Below, piece by piece: positions 51,230-62,790 of a stretch of DNA of 64,000 bases. The notes under the pieces are model-generated. The model was given only the letters and a program-made list of their open reading frames with translations, ran no database searches and had not been told where the DNA came from. A program made the translations under genes and the position numbers. The DNA is from Clitopilus passeckerianus (lineage: Eukaryota; Basidiomycota; Agaricomycetes; Agaricales; Entolomataceae), in NCBI GenBank assembly GCA_944990035.1, contig CALYLX010000159.1, positions 1,612,001 to 1,676,000 on the forward strand. Direction: 5' to 3'. The number at the start of each line of letters is the position of its first letter. The stretch's first letter is position 1.

Positions 51230-51800
51230 ATTGTGCCTGCGTTTATGGTCCTGCTAACCGAGCTTCAAGCACTCCTAACCACAGAAAACGGCCCTTCCAC
51301 CACAAGATCCTATGAACGAATATGGGAATTAACGCAAGAATACTAAGCATAGAGATTGGCTAACCACCACCACACTTCTTCCAAAGCCCAACTTAACCGT
51401 TTGTCTTCTTCCGTCCTGTTGTAAGTCGTAATAAAGGAGCCCCACTTGTTTGCCTTCAGGTCAAAATAACGGACTTCAGGCGATCCAGTAAAGAGATATG
51501 CTTTGTCGTCGCATATCTTCATCGGTTCCTCCATCCCCAAACACGTCGTGTCTGTCCAGGGAAACGATGAGATACGACGCCATTCTTCTGGGTGTTAAAA
51601 TGCCAGTATTCCACAAAGGCGCCGTCGAGGTGTGCGAGGTGCTGCACCCGCCCAGAGTTGCCAGTTCCACTCTTTCAAGGAACATGATTAGTGGTGGCTG
51701 TAAATGGGACGAGGTGTGCTGTTACCTACCGTAGACAGAAGCCATGTCGGGTGGTTGGAGACCCAGTTAATTACCATGATATCGAGCTCGTCATGATATC
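51230..51800 (-). pseudogene. Decayed tandem copy of the kelch/MYND gene
   Basis: The minus strand carries pieces of the neighbouring gene in the same order. They are DELDIMVINW (matching DKLDIIVMNM), GRVQHLAHLDG (matching GRAQHLIWLADRY), then DDKAYLFTGSPEVRYFDLK and ANKWGSFITTYNRTEEDKR (matching EDKAYLFSGSSEVYYYNLK), then directly the end motif LGFGRSVVVV-frame/GLWKKCGG. The last exon reads SCGGRAVFCG, stop, ECLKLG, stop, QDHKRRHNC. Most of the kelch region is deleted, the frame changes between pieces, and two TAG codons (51275-51277 and 51254-51256) interrupt the MYND finger. It cannot encode a functional protein. It lies just downstream of the fuller copy. Confidence 0.8.
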
Positions 51801-51980
51801 AGGCCAGCGCCATGCACTGAGGTCTTACGACTATTATATTCCTCGCTCTACTATTCTTTTCGTAGATAGTTCGTGCCCTGGGCACATTTCACAGAGTTTG
51901 CAGAACATACCAGGGAAAGCTGCATTCAGTCGTACACCTTATAACAGTGATGCATTCTTTTATGGTCCTCCCACCCTAGC

Positions 51981-54146
51981 TTATAGCATTCTTGACCACA
52001 GAAAAAGGCCCTTCCCGTTGCAGGATCCTAGGAAGGTAAATTCAACTCGACATAGAAATAGTGGAGGAGAAATCGACTAACCGCCACACTTTTTCCAAAG
52101 CCCGACTTCGAGACACTGGAAACAGCTTTTCCAAGATCCAACCGGTGCAGTTTGTGCTTGATCTTCACAATTGATACAGTCGAAGTCTCCTCCAGGCAGG
52201 TTTACATGCAATTGCCAGACATCACCAGGCGTACGGTGGGGTTGAGTGCATTTGCTAGGAATAGCCTCTGCCCTCATAGATCCGCCATGAACGTACATCT
52301 TCCTCGTATCTGGGTCCCAAACGAGCTCGATATGAGATCTGTGAACCGGGAAGCCACTTGTGATCACTTGCTGCCATCGAGAATGACTATCGTAGCTCGA
52401 TTTATCTTCCGAGTCGGTCGGTTGCCAGATGAATGTGTCTCCGAAGATGACGCAGCCGATCGCCTTGCCCGTTGTTTGCGATTTACGGATATTGACAGTG
52501 TTTATTCCGCCATAAATCACCACTCGATCAATCTTCTCGTTCTATTCATCACAGGTATGTCGTTCTGTTTTTAAATAATGAAGAACTGGGTGCGATACTC
52601 ACGTAGATGCATCCCATTCCAGTTCGCGGGGATGGCGCATTTCCGATAATCAGTTCTTTTCTCCATTCCATGTCTACCACGTCGCCGCAGGTGCATACTT
52701 GTCGCTATCGCCACGCATCGTCGGTTGTGGAGTAGCTTCGCCAAAGAGGATATAGAACTTGCGCTGATCCTTGCTGACCCATGATCCCGGTCGCAGCCTT
52801 CCGGGCGGATGCATAGGATGATTCTCCTTTATGGTTATAGGAGAGCCATTGATTCGAGTGCAAACTCTGGTTTCCAAATCCAGATCCATAAACAAGTCGC
52901 ACCCGCAGACCACATCACCATGCCCACCGCCATAACAGAGTAGCTTGCCACGGACGAACTGTTGAGCAGTGTAGATGCAGATACCGTTCACCCAAGGCCA
53001 TTTTCCCATGCCGACATGCTTGTCGCTTTCTGTCCTTTCGTAGGTTGTCACGAATGAGCCCCATTTGTTCGCCTTCAAGTTGTAGTAGTAAACTTCGGAG
53101 GATCCAGAAAAGAGGTAGGCTTTATCTTCGTATACCCTCATAAATTCTCCTGCTTGCCAGCACTTCGCTTTGGGTCCGGGCCAGCGGCACGAGTTTACAA
53201 GTTTCCACTGTTCTGGAAATTCTAGGTTGAGTCGCCAGACTTCGCCGGGGTTCCTTCCGGGATCTTCTAGGCCTCCGATAGCGTACAGATGACCTGAGGG
53301 TTCGCGAACAGTCAGTGGTGGCCTACGTGGACGGTATAAAACGCCTGCCTTTCCAAATGAACGAAGTATGTGACCTCCGCCCCCCATGGCCTTATTAGTC
53401 TTCACCGGAAGCTTCGTCCAAGCACCCTCATCTTGAAGTTTCGGGACAAACTCTTTCTTCTCCGGTCGCCAGTGAGGATCGGGATGCAACAGAGTCGGGA
53501 GCAGCTTCCGATTCTTGACCGTTTCACGAATCCAATCTTCCAGAAAGGCTTTGGGAGCATGTGGGTTCCTAAGGTATCTGTCTGCGAGCCATATGAGGTG
53601 CTGCGCGCGCCCTGTGTTGCCTACCCTCCTTAGCAAGTCGGCCGTTCTCGCAAGTGCACAGATTCGAAAACCAGCGTATTCCAGGCTGACATGTTTGTGC
53701 AGCTCCCAATCTTCGATTCTACACAATCAGCCGATGTGAAATCGAGAAAAGGAGTGGTACTGGGACATACCCCAGAGGTAAGGCCACTTGTCGTGTCCGG
53801 AGCACATGTTCATGACAATAATATCCAGTTTGTCGTACCAAGTAATCATCTTTCCGGGGGCAAAGCATATCAGAAACTCGCAACCGGAGCAATCAGGAGT
53901 AACACACATCTTCGATCTTGGTATGCCTGCCATTACTTTCCGATAGCACTCCTCGGCATTCTCCAGCTCTTCAAGGGTCTTTGGTCCACCGAGTCCGAAT
54001 TCCTAGCCTAGTCCGCTAGGATTCCTTTCAGAACGGTCAGGGGTTCATAGACAAATGACATACATTCCTTCCTTGGGTAGTTTAATGTGTATTGCCTCAA
54101 GCTGTGGCCTATCTCCTGGCTTGAGATCTTTATCCCATGAAGGCAT
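51981..54146 (-). CDS. Kelch-like protein with a C-terminal MYND zinc finger, finger frameshifted
   Basis: The probable start at 54146 gives MPSWDKDLKPGDRPQLEAIH. Further exons read GGPKTLEELENAEECYRKVM, KLDIIVMNMCSGHDKWPYLW and a long exon (52674-53710) with kelch-type blades: HLYAIGGLEDPGRNPGEVWR, EDKAYLFSGSSEVYYYNLK, FYILFGEATPQPT. A C-terminal exon adds YGGINTVNIRKSQ, MYVHGGSMRAEA and the MYND start CFQCLEVGLWKKCGG. A 54-bp intron (52028-52081) follows. The next exon would complete the finger (AFFCGQECYKLGWEDHKR) but an extra base in a GGG run (minus strand, 52009-52011) shifts the frame, ending the protein at 51981. The relic next door lacks this extra base. The exon 1 junction near 54010-54060 is not resolved. 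Such proteins are presumed protein-interaction adaptors. Confidence 0.7.
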
Positions 54147-54883
54147 GTTGAGCGAAACGCGAACTTGAATTTGAAAGAGCCTTCAACAAATCCAAGTCGT
54201 GGGAATCAGTATACATTTCAGGTAAGCACATCTCGGGCCGGGTTACTCTCAGCCAATAAGGGCGCTGAGGCACTCTGACCATGGATGGGGGCCTCGCAGA
54301 GGAAGAAAAATTAATTAATTAATTCAGAAGCAAGAACCAATCAGAATCCTCGATCGCGTCAGTCATGTGCAGTTGATTAAATAGGTATAACAATTTGCCT
54401 TACAGAGTAGGGCGGATCAGAGAAATATACCATATATAGTATAACATTTCGAACTCAGCTACATCGCTCCACGCCCCCACCCATAGTCAGACTGCCGGGC
54501 GCTGCAAACGTTAAGTCTGAATTAATTAATTAATCTTGTCTTCCTCTGTCGAAGGGCCTCTATGATAATCAGTGTGTGCCAAAGTCAAATGACAATGACA
54601 AGGCACCCTAGACCGAGACGTCGAAGTCATCGCCAAATTTACTTTTGTTACACAGTCCGCCATCCCCGTTTTTTTCAATGCAAATCGTTTGTCGTCATGT
54701 ACAAAAGTCGTATCCATACGAGTGGAGTTTTCGCGGTGCGAATGATACGTAAGGAAAGAAATCTATGTGTCATAAAGAAAAAGAAACATCTGGTGAAGCC
54801 TGTAACGAAAATAGTTGTGGTGTCCAACAAGAAGGATGCGAACAAGAAGAACGGCGAAACGAGAGGGGGAGAAGAAGCTTCAA
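54147..54883. other. Intergenic region with two TTAATTAA-type palindromic runs
   Basis: About 0.74 kb between the kelch/MYND gene and the perilipin-like gene. 'ttaattaattaatt' at 54311-54324 and 'aattaattaattaat' at 54520-54534 are palindromic repeats about 195 bp apart. A plus-strand open frame (54562-55059) is antisense to the next gene and is not called. Confidence 0.5.
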
Positions 54884-56099
54884 TTACTCAGGCTTCTCAT
54901 CCTCGATCTCTCTGGCCTCTCCATTCTGCTCCTCATGATGAGCCCCGTTCCCATTCTGCTTTGGCTCTTCTGATTGTTGCTGAGCAACCTCCGCCGTCTC
55001 CTTCCCTTTCGCTATCAGCTCCGACAACCCCCCACGAATGCGCTCTAACAGAGGTGTGACGCGATCTGTAATTTCGTTCGCCATCTTGTTAATCTTCTCT
55101 TGCACGGGCAAGTCTTTGTTCTTCACGATATTTCCGACCTCCTTGGATGCTGCAGAGAGCTGTTCGCTGAATTCGGCGTACGACACCTGGATCTGATCGT
55201 AGGAAGGAATGCTATGGAGGGATTGCTGGAAGGTGTTTCGGAGGTCTGCAGAGATGGAGGCCGTTGATTGCTGGAGTTTTGCGAGTTCGGTGTTCATGTT
55301 GTTGGAGAGGTTGTGGAAGCGAGTCGAGGCATTGTTAACAGAGGAGGAAGCCAGGGTAGAGATAGATTGGGCGGTTTCCGTCGCACGTTGACTAAAGATT
55401 CAGGTTAGTCAGATCCTGAGAGAAATAAGAGAAAAGGCGCATACACAAGGAGAGATTGGGCATGAGCCTGACGAAGAAGGTCGCGGGAGAGCGATAGAGC
55501 ACGTTGATACTGGTACTTGGCATCCGGAGGGGTTGAAGGGCCAGCACCTTCAGAAGAGTTGGAATTATACTTGTTGACGGCGACTTCGAAGTAGTCAACG
55601 ATGGGAGCAAAACTCTGAGAGAATTGCGTCAGCGATAAGATAAATGAAGTACACGAAGTAGGGAGCGTACCTGATCGATACCCGTAGCCACGTTGTATGC
55701 GGGTGACTTTACACGTTCGTCGATAGTCTTGTTAGCGTATTCCGTGGCACTTTGCCTACGCTCATTGACCAAGTTCTTGACGTCCTCTGGCTTGGCTTCG
55801 AAGGGATAAGGGTATCTCGCCTGGACGAGGTCTAAGCTCTTGTTGGCGAATCCGTCAGCTTGGACAATCAAAGGTGCAAGACGCTTTTGCACAGGCTCAG
55901 TGAGCTTCAACGCAGAGTAAGAAAGGCCTTTTCCAAGGGCATAGGGCGAGCGAGTGAGGAAATTTGTCGAGAGAGCGCCGTCAATGGTTTCCCAAGAGGC
56001 ATTGATCAGAGGAATGGCGGTAACGCGATGAACAAAGGTAAGTTCAGGCGCTCCGTTCTCAGTTTGAGTTGTCGTCTCTGTTGCAGACATGGTCGTCAA
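54884..56099 (-). CDS. Perilipin-like lipid-droplet protein (CAP20/MPL1 type)
   Basis: Three exons. The start at 56099 (or the second Met at 56090) gives MSATETTTQTENGAPELTFV, then VHRVTAIPLINASWETIDGA, SYALGKGLSYSA-like sequence (SPYALGKGLSYSALKLTEPV), RLAPLIVQADGFANKSLDLV and RYPYPFEAKPEDV. The next exons read SFAPIVDYFEVAVNKYNSNS and QRATETAQSISTLASS, followed by an amphipathic helical region (LRNTFQQSLHSIPSYDQI, EQLSAASKEVGNIVKN) and an acidic tail ending EDEKPE at 54884. This is the layout of fungal perilipin-like proteins that coat lipid droplets and, in pathogens, affect turgor and lipid use. Length is about 370 residues. It is intact. Confidence 0.82.
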
Positions 56100-57821
56100 C
56101 GAGGATGGTGGGTGGGCAGATAGAAGGGCTGTTCAGTTTACAATTGAAAGCGTAGTTTATATATTTCGCAGCGTTGCAGTATCAAATCGCGTCTTCTGGC
56201 ATGTGATTCTGCACAATCAGGGTTTACTGCGATTACATCATCATTCCCCTTGGCTCACGGAATCACGATCCTTCCTTTTTGAGCGCCGAGAATTTCTTTT
56301 CTGAAAATTTACATTCCTTATCTGTGATTCAGACCATTCGTATCAAGGATAAGAGCGGGTCTCGCAGAGAAGACAATGAGCGTGTCTGAAGATAAAAGTA
56401 AACCTGTGAGATTCTACGCAGTGCTCCAAGGCTCCAAAAGTCGTGGCTGAAGCGGTATGAAACGAGAAGTGAACCTGAACCGGAGGAGTGTACAGCCACA
56501 TTTGCTTCGGTGTCTAAATGCGTTTGCTTCCGGGCCGAGCTGGACTGTCACCAAACGTCGATCTTGTTCTAACTTGGTTTCTCCTTGAATTCTCCGCCGT
56601 CTGGAATCAACTGCTTTCGAGACGGGGTCGGTCAGCGACCACGTTCGCCAGAAGATTTTCTGCCTCAAGGTCAGTCCGGCTGCGTCGAGACTTACTCTTA
56701 CTTGATTAGGAGTCGTTTTTTCACACAGATACTGAGAGTTTGCCGCCTTGTTCCTGCAGCACAGAGGGCAATCGTCATAGTATATTCGGAATCCACAAAG
56801 TAATATCAAATCGATAAGTATAGACTTTCACAAGGCCGAGGACAAAGCTTTCTAGTCCTACGGAATTTCTGATACTGTTTGAGAACCCCACAACGCGCAG
56901 GAACTTAGAGAAACCGCGTCAGTACTGACATAGGGACAAGGATTTTTTCTTTAGAATAAATATTTTGGTTCATTGAATCAAACAAAAAAATTCAGGGAAT
57001 AATCAGACGGAAAACTCACGGCGCGTTGCCAATATCTCTAAGCCACGGGCAGCAGATCCCGGCTGGACCGTGTACTCTGGTGTAACCGAACCTAGAGTTT
57101 CCTCAAATATGAGGGCAATGAGTATGCTTTGGAGTTATATTTATCCATTGATAGAACATGAACGCCCTCATCGCATGCAGATGAATGGATAACCAGTCTA
57201 ATTTCTTAGCAAGCGCACAATTCGATTGCAGGCGGTATACGGACAAAATCTCATGCCAAAGGAACATCAGGCCCGGGCAGAGGGGTTTCTTCCAAGGCAC
57301 GGAGCTTGAATACGCCATCCTATCCAAGATTATGAGTGTATGAAACAATTGGTACGTAACTTTTCGAAGGCATAAGGCATACATTATTTCCCTTGAACCA
57401 CGCGTTGATTGATTCTATACTTGTAGTAGTCCCAAGCCTGATAGGCTCTATTTGATTCCTTGTTCCAGAGTACCCGCCATAAATTCATAAAGAGAAACGA
57501 CATTCTAGATGGAGTCAATCTTGGAATTTGCTCAGTAGCTACCGAGGATCATGAAAGCCCCTGAGGCCGCTTCCATCAATTGACCGTGGAACGTTACGGA
57601 GGACGACTAGATTTTGAGTATGATTCGATGTTGCACATCGACAGATCAACATCAAAATATCAGCCTCCACTGCGAGAGCGTAGTCGTACTCTTAGGCCGC
57701 AGTCGGTTGGATCGCAAGGGCCAATTCAGCTGGTTGTCACGTCGCCAACAACAGCTCTGTCGCGCCCCAATGTGTCCCAATCCCAGGACCGGCAATAGAG
57801 CGAACTTGAGCTTTCATCCTT
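56100..57821. other. Long intergenic region, no supported gene
   Basis: About 1.7 kb between the perilipin-like gene and the first wax-synthase-like gene. Short open frames on both strands show no family resemblance or consistent splice structure. Confidence 0.45.
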
Positions 57822-59085
57822 ATGTCGCTACACGAAGACTCAACATGGAAACCAAACAGCGACTTCTCACCCATATCAGATGTCTTCTGTTACTTTCTGG
57901 TCGCTGCTGGCATTGTCACTCGATCACGAGTGATTCGGCCTGTCTTTCTGCTGCCAATGGCATTCGCCATGTACACCACTCAGAGGCAGAGCCCTAATCA
58001 GATTGCCGCACATCCTAACAACGTTCTTTTTGCTACTGCGGTGGACTATCTTGTGCTGGCTGATGTGCCACATGACCTTCATCGGATACATCCAAAGCAA
58101 AGAGGCAACACGGCCTCGGAGAATATCACCGATCAGTCGTTGACAGAAAGGCTTAAATGGACTTTCTACCTCTTATCCACTAATCGTGGTATTGGTTGGC
58201 GGCATGGAAACTGGGCCAATGCAGACCCGTCACTCTTTCAGGGGACAGAATCTCGCCGGGCTTTCCTCGCCTCCCGAGCAAAGTTGCTCGTTCTGAACCT
58301 CATCATCCTGTTCACATCCTCCCATTTCATAGCGGCTCACCCATGGTTTCAGACGACTGCGCCATCCTTCTCTCAGCAGACCATCCCCCAACGCTCCTGG
58401 TCGAATTTGCTGTTTGCTGCGCAATTCATTTCCTCCATATCAGTGTTCACCAATCTGGGCCCAGGTCTCGTCACTGTTGCGTTGGGACTGTATGAGCCCC
58501 GCAGTTGGCCGCACATGTTTGGCAATTTCAGCAATGCGCACACCGTCCGCCGGTTCTGGAGGTAGGTCTTCTAAACCATCTGGAAATGCCTCTTGACTCA
58601 CGTTCCGTGCTTGCTTGGAATAGATACACTTGGCATCAACAGTTACGTCGGGTGGGTCAACTCTTCAGTGCCGAATTTGCGGACGTTCTAACAACTATGG
58701 TGTGGGCTAGGTTCTAACATCCCATGGTAAGTTTTGCACCGAGAGAATCTTCGGTGTTCAACCTGGGACGAAGCGTTCCTGGCGTATAAATGTCCTCCTC
58801 GCCTTCCTCTTATCCGGCTTGCTCCATCTCACTACAATGTCGTCCATCCGGCCCGTACCCTTCTTCCTCCTCCAAGCCATCGCGATAATTGCCGAAGAAT
58901 TCGTCCTCGATAATTTACGAGAGACCTCCGTCAGTCAGCTATTTAGCCCTACTAACTGGCGCAGGATAGGCTACATCTGGGTTTGGTGCTGGTTCGCATG
59001 GTCATCGTCATCGTTGCTGGACTTTTGGCTTCAGGCAGGGTATTCAGGTGGCCTTGTGTACTTGTACAAGCAGGTATTTGCTTAA
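57822..59085 (+). CDS. Wax-synthase-like membrane acyltransferase, copy 1
   Basis: Multi-pass membrane protein with wax-synthase (MBOAT-like) domain features. The first exon (from about 57822) has VAAGIVTRSRVIRPVFLLPM, NNVLFATAVDYLVLADVPHD, STNRGIGWRHGNWANADP and FQGTESRRAF, then WSNLLFAAQFISSISVF and PRSWPHMFGNFSNAHTVRRF. Two introns (58562-58622 and about 58650-58710) join WR to YTWHQQLRR and RR to VLTSHGKFCTERIFGVQPG. The last exon contains FLLSGLLHLTTM, with the family's conserved His, and VPFFLLQAIAIIAEEFVL, then WVWCWFAWSSSSLLDFWL and stops at 59085. About 380 residues. Substrate unknown: fungal members acylate alcohols, sterols or terpenoids. The N-terminal start is less certain than in copy 2. 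Confidence 0.85.
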
Positions 59086-59887
59086 AGTTACATGTAGAGC
59101 CCAAGAGATTGCATGTGTAGCGGAAGCAGGATTTGAGAAAAATGGTGTGGTCTTGGTTTCTTCTGGGCCCTGGAGTCACGAAGGCTTTTGGTTCCTATCA
59201 TTTTCGGACAATAATGGTTTTGCTTAGTCCATCGTTCCATGACGTTGGGTATAAATCGCAAGGAGGAGTGATATTCGAGATGGGACCAAGTACTAGTATG
59301 AAAGCCAAGATGAAAGCTATTCATGTAGCTTTTGAGGATCACATTTAGAGTCCCCGAGCGAGACTGTTCGGGTATTATTTCGAGGTGGCATCCCCCGGTA
59401 GATATCGACCTCAACATTGTCAGAGTAACCTTCGTCCGAGTCGTACTCTCATGCGTTGAGTTGGGGCTATTTTATCGAGAAACCTTCCGAGTCTGGCTCT
59501 CGCTTGTCACGGAGCTGTCACGCCAATGTCACCGTGACGTCCCTGAGCTCGGGCTCATACGACTCGCAACCTTCAAGACGCACTTGAGCGCTTTGAGCTC
59601 TCACTCCTGTCATGATGCCGCCTCCAGAAGACTCAATATGGAAGTCGAGCCTCTAGTACTAGCCCCCCGAACTTTAGCATGACGCTTCTGCAACCATTCG
59701 TCAGAATTCCGCTTGTGGTTCCCCATCTCAGTTCGTGCTAATGCACTCGAGGGGAAGCGAAGTAGAAGCTTTGCACTTCTGTCAGGCACTTCGTCATAGT
59801 AGGAGCTTGACCCCTCCCCGGTCACAAATAGCTCAAGGCATCGACCAGAAAACCACCTTCTAAACCAAATATTCCAGCGACTAGACC
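59086..59887. other. Spacer between wax-synthase-like copies 1 and 2
   Basis: About 0.8 kb. Near 59625-59660 the phrase 'agaagactcaatatggaa' repeats 'cgaagactcaacatggaa' that lies at the start of copy 1, so the spacer includes duplicated upstream sequence. No separate gene. Confidence 0.45.
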
Positions 59888-61153
59888 ATGGACATCCTCT
59901 GGAGTATACACCCAGGCTATCCGGCTCAATTTGGATGTATTCTCCTTCTTCTTGTCGGTGTTGCCACTCGTACACGGGCGGTTCGACTTGTGTTCCTGAT
60001 ACCAATCGCGTTCGCTATGTACACCTTACAGAAGCACAAGCCGAGCCAGATCGCTGCGGGTTGCAACAATGTCCTTTTCGCTACCGCAGTGGACTATCTC
60101 CTACTGTCTGATGTGCAACGTGACATTCAGCTGAGATATTTGGTGGGCAGAGGGGTTGATGCACCCAAAAACATTACCAACCAGCCATTCGTGAAGAGGC
60201 TCGTGTGGGCATCCCACCTCCTACGCTGCCATCGCGGCATCGACTGGAATCACGGAAAATGGGCTGATGTCGTCCCGTCAATCTTTCAAGGAACCGAGTC
60301 ACGCCGAGTTTTCCTTGAGTCCCGAACGAAGCTACTGTTCCTCGACCTCATCACCTTATACACGTCCTCCCGCCTAGCCGCGTTTAATCCATTCTTTCAG
60401 CAGGATGGACCAGCCTTCTCACAGCAGACAATGCTCCAGCGCTCCTGGTCGAACGTGCTGTTTGCTGCACAGGTCGCATCCTTGCTGTCAATTGTCGGCA
60501 GTATCGCCCCAGGTCTCGTCGCCGTCGGAATGAGATGGAACGAACCTTGCAGCTGGCCACTGATGTTCGGAAGCTTCAAAGCCGCGTATACCGTTCGAAG
60601 ATTCTGGAGGTAAATAGTTGGCAGGTTCATGTTCATTCCTGTGAGCTTATTCTTTTTTCTTCCATTTAAACAGATATACATGGCATCAAATGTTTCGACG
60701 GGTATGTTAATCTTGAATTCTGCCATTTCAAGGCTGCAGCCATCCTGACCCTTTTTTTACCCCGTTGGCCAGATCATCACAACCCATGCGAAGTTTTGCA
60801 CTGAGCGAATACTCAATATCCAACCGCGCACGAAGTGTACTTGGCGTATCAATGTCTTTCTCGCGTTCCTCTCCTCTGGTGCACTCCACATTACCACGAC
60901 ATCATCCATCCGCCCCATGCCTTTCTTCCTTCTTCAAGCTATCGTTATAATTGCCGAGGAATACATCCTCAATAAGCTGGGAAATTCCCCTGTCGCTCAG
61001 CTGCTTAGCCCTGCCGCATGGCGTAGAATAGGCTTCGTTTGGGTCTGGTGCTGGTTCGCATGGTCGTCGTCCTCGATACTGGACTGCTGGGTGAAGTCGG
61101 GAAGCTCGAGTGTACCCATGTACATATTCAAACAGTTAATGGGTGCTATGTAG
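59888..61153 (+). CDS. Wax-synthase-like membrane acyltransferase, copy 2
   Basis: The start at 59888 gives MDILWSIHPGYPAQFGCILL. The rest parallels copy 1: VGVATRTRAVRLVFLIPIAF, NNVLFATAVDYLLLSDVQRD, CHRGIDWNHGKWADVVPSIF, WSNVLFAAQVASLLSIVG, CSWPLMFGSFKAAYTVRRF. Introns at 60611-60673 and about 60702-60771 join WR to YTWHQMFRR and then to IITTHAKFCTERILNIQPRT. The last exon has SSGALHITTTSSIRPMPFFL and VWVWCWFAWSSSSILDCWV, stop at 61153. Full length with intact splice sites, so it is the reference copy of the array. About 380 residues, at least seven hydrophobic segments. Confidence 0.88.
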
Positions 61154-61671
61154 GGGGTTGTCTGTAGCTGGTTAAAAATTGCTTTTCATGAAGCTATTTC
61201 ACCCTTTGGGCTTGGATTATTTTCCATGTTTTCGTGTGACCAAAGCTGCAGTCCAATAGACAGGGTGACAGTGTGTGGCGTGGTCGCGTCACTCCACATC
61301 AACAAACATGCTTGTCTGCCAACGGTCATCTACACTCAGAGCCAAAGACGAGTCGCCTGACCAATGTAGCATGAAAGTTAGGCGCCAGACCTTCAGACCC
61401 CCAGTTAATCCATGAATTCATCCTTCGTATGTCCCGTTCAGCGTGACGGTATTCGCCGAGAATGGACTCGCTTCATTTCCTAGACCATCGGGTCAATCCT
61501 AGGCAACGGAAGCGAATGCCTTATGCTCTGCAACTACACCTACAGCCTTTCCGACCGTGATCTGTTCTCTGAGAACAGCTCAGGAGACTGCTTGGTCAAA
61601 TACTTCATTATCCAACCAACGAGCCGCATGCTAAACAAGATTCCACCTGTTCCCCAGCTCCGAGCTCAATC
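61154..61671. other. Spacer between wax-synthase-like copies 2 and 3
   Basis: 518 bp; nothing recognised apart from upstream sequence of the decayed third copy. Confidence 0.45.
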
Positions 61672-62790
61672 ATGGACATCCTCAACCATAGCCACCTGGC
61701 TCACCCCACATACCATGTTTGCACGTTAATTCTGGAAGGTGGTGTCGCCACTCGATCGCGAGTCATTCAGCCTTTGTTTCCGTCGCCAATCGCGTCCGCC
61801 GTGTGCTCGTCGCAGAAGAACGACCCCAACCAGATTGCTATACTATTCATAAATGTCCTCCTCACGACTGCAATGGATTACCTCCTGCTAATCGCTGTAT
61901 TGACTGGTAGCATGGAACTGAGTCAATGCAGACCCCTCACTCTTCCAAGGAATGGAATCACGTCGAATTTTCCTCAACCCCGAACGAAATCCCTCATTCT
62001 CGACTTCTCTGCATTTGGCTATTCGCCCATCTTTTGGCGGGCAACCCGCGGTTCCACAAGAATACGGCATCTTTCTCTCAGCAGATGATGCTCGAGCGCT
62101 ATTGGTCGAATTCGCTTTTCGCTGCACCGTTCATATCTCCCCTGTCACTCTTTAACAATCTCGTCCCTAGCCCTGTTGCCGTCGCATTGCGGTGGAATCA
62201 GCCTCCCAGCTGGCCGTTCATGTTCAGCCATTTCAGTGACGTGTACACAGTATGCTAGTTCTGGAGGTGGGTATTCGCAATATCCGCCAGCTCATGTGGG
62301 CTCATTTGCTTTTGCTTCCTTGAACCAGGTATACCTGGCATCGGATGTTGCGTCGCGTAGGCTGAACATTTTGCTCCCAAATATGCATGCAAGTATCCTA
62401 GCGCCAGTGCCTAATGGCCTGGTCATAACATCCTATGGCAAATTCTGCACCAAGCAGCTCTTCGGCATTCAACCAGGCAGTAAGCTCTCCTGGCGTATGA
62501 GCGTTCTAATTACCTTTTCATTCTCTAGCGCACTCCACCTAACCACAATGCCGTCCATGGGACCTCTGCCATTTTTCCTCCTTCAAGCCACCGTTGTCGC
62601 TGCCGAAGACTACGTACTCGACGAGCTGAAACTTTCCTCTCTTGCTTGGCGGTTCGCCCTTTTTGTTTGGCGGAGCTAGGTTACTTTTGGGTTTGGTACC
62701 GGTTTGCGTGGTCATCGTCATCGCTGTTGGACCATGGGTCGGGGTGGGATATGCGGGTGCTCGTATCCTTATACGAAGGGATTATTTGCC
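61672..62790 (+). pseudogene. Wax-synthase-like copy 3, decayed
   Basis: It begins like copy 2 (MDILNHSH, then GGVATRSRVIQPLFPSPIAS, ILFINVLLTTAMDYLLLIAV) but then lacks about 40 codons present in copies 1 and 2 between LLLxxV and the RGIxW motif. The RGIxW motif here runs into TAG (CIDW-stop). A missing base in GCATGGAACTGAG (compare GCATGGAAACTGGG in copy 1) shifts the frame. ESRRIFLNPERN and SFSQQMMLERYWSNSLFAAP are in different frames. The RRF codons before the intron have become GC-TAG (near 62255). The C-terminal exon still shows SSALHLTTMPSMGPLPFFLL and AEDYVLDELKLSS but ends in FVWRS-stop before WVWYRFAWSSSSLL. Several independent lesions make this a clear pseudogene. Confidence 0.85.

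Noticed and set aside
54562..55059. Plus-strand open frame of 165 codons
   Set aside because: Antisense to the perilipin-like gene over half its length and lysine-rich noise elsewhere.
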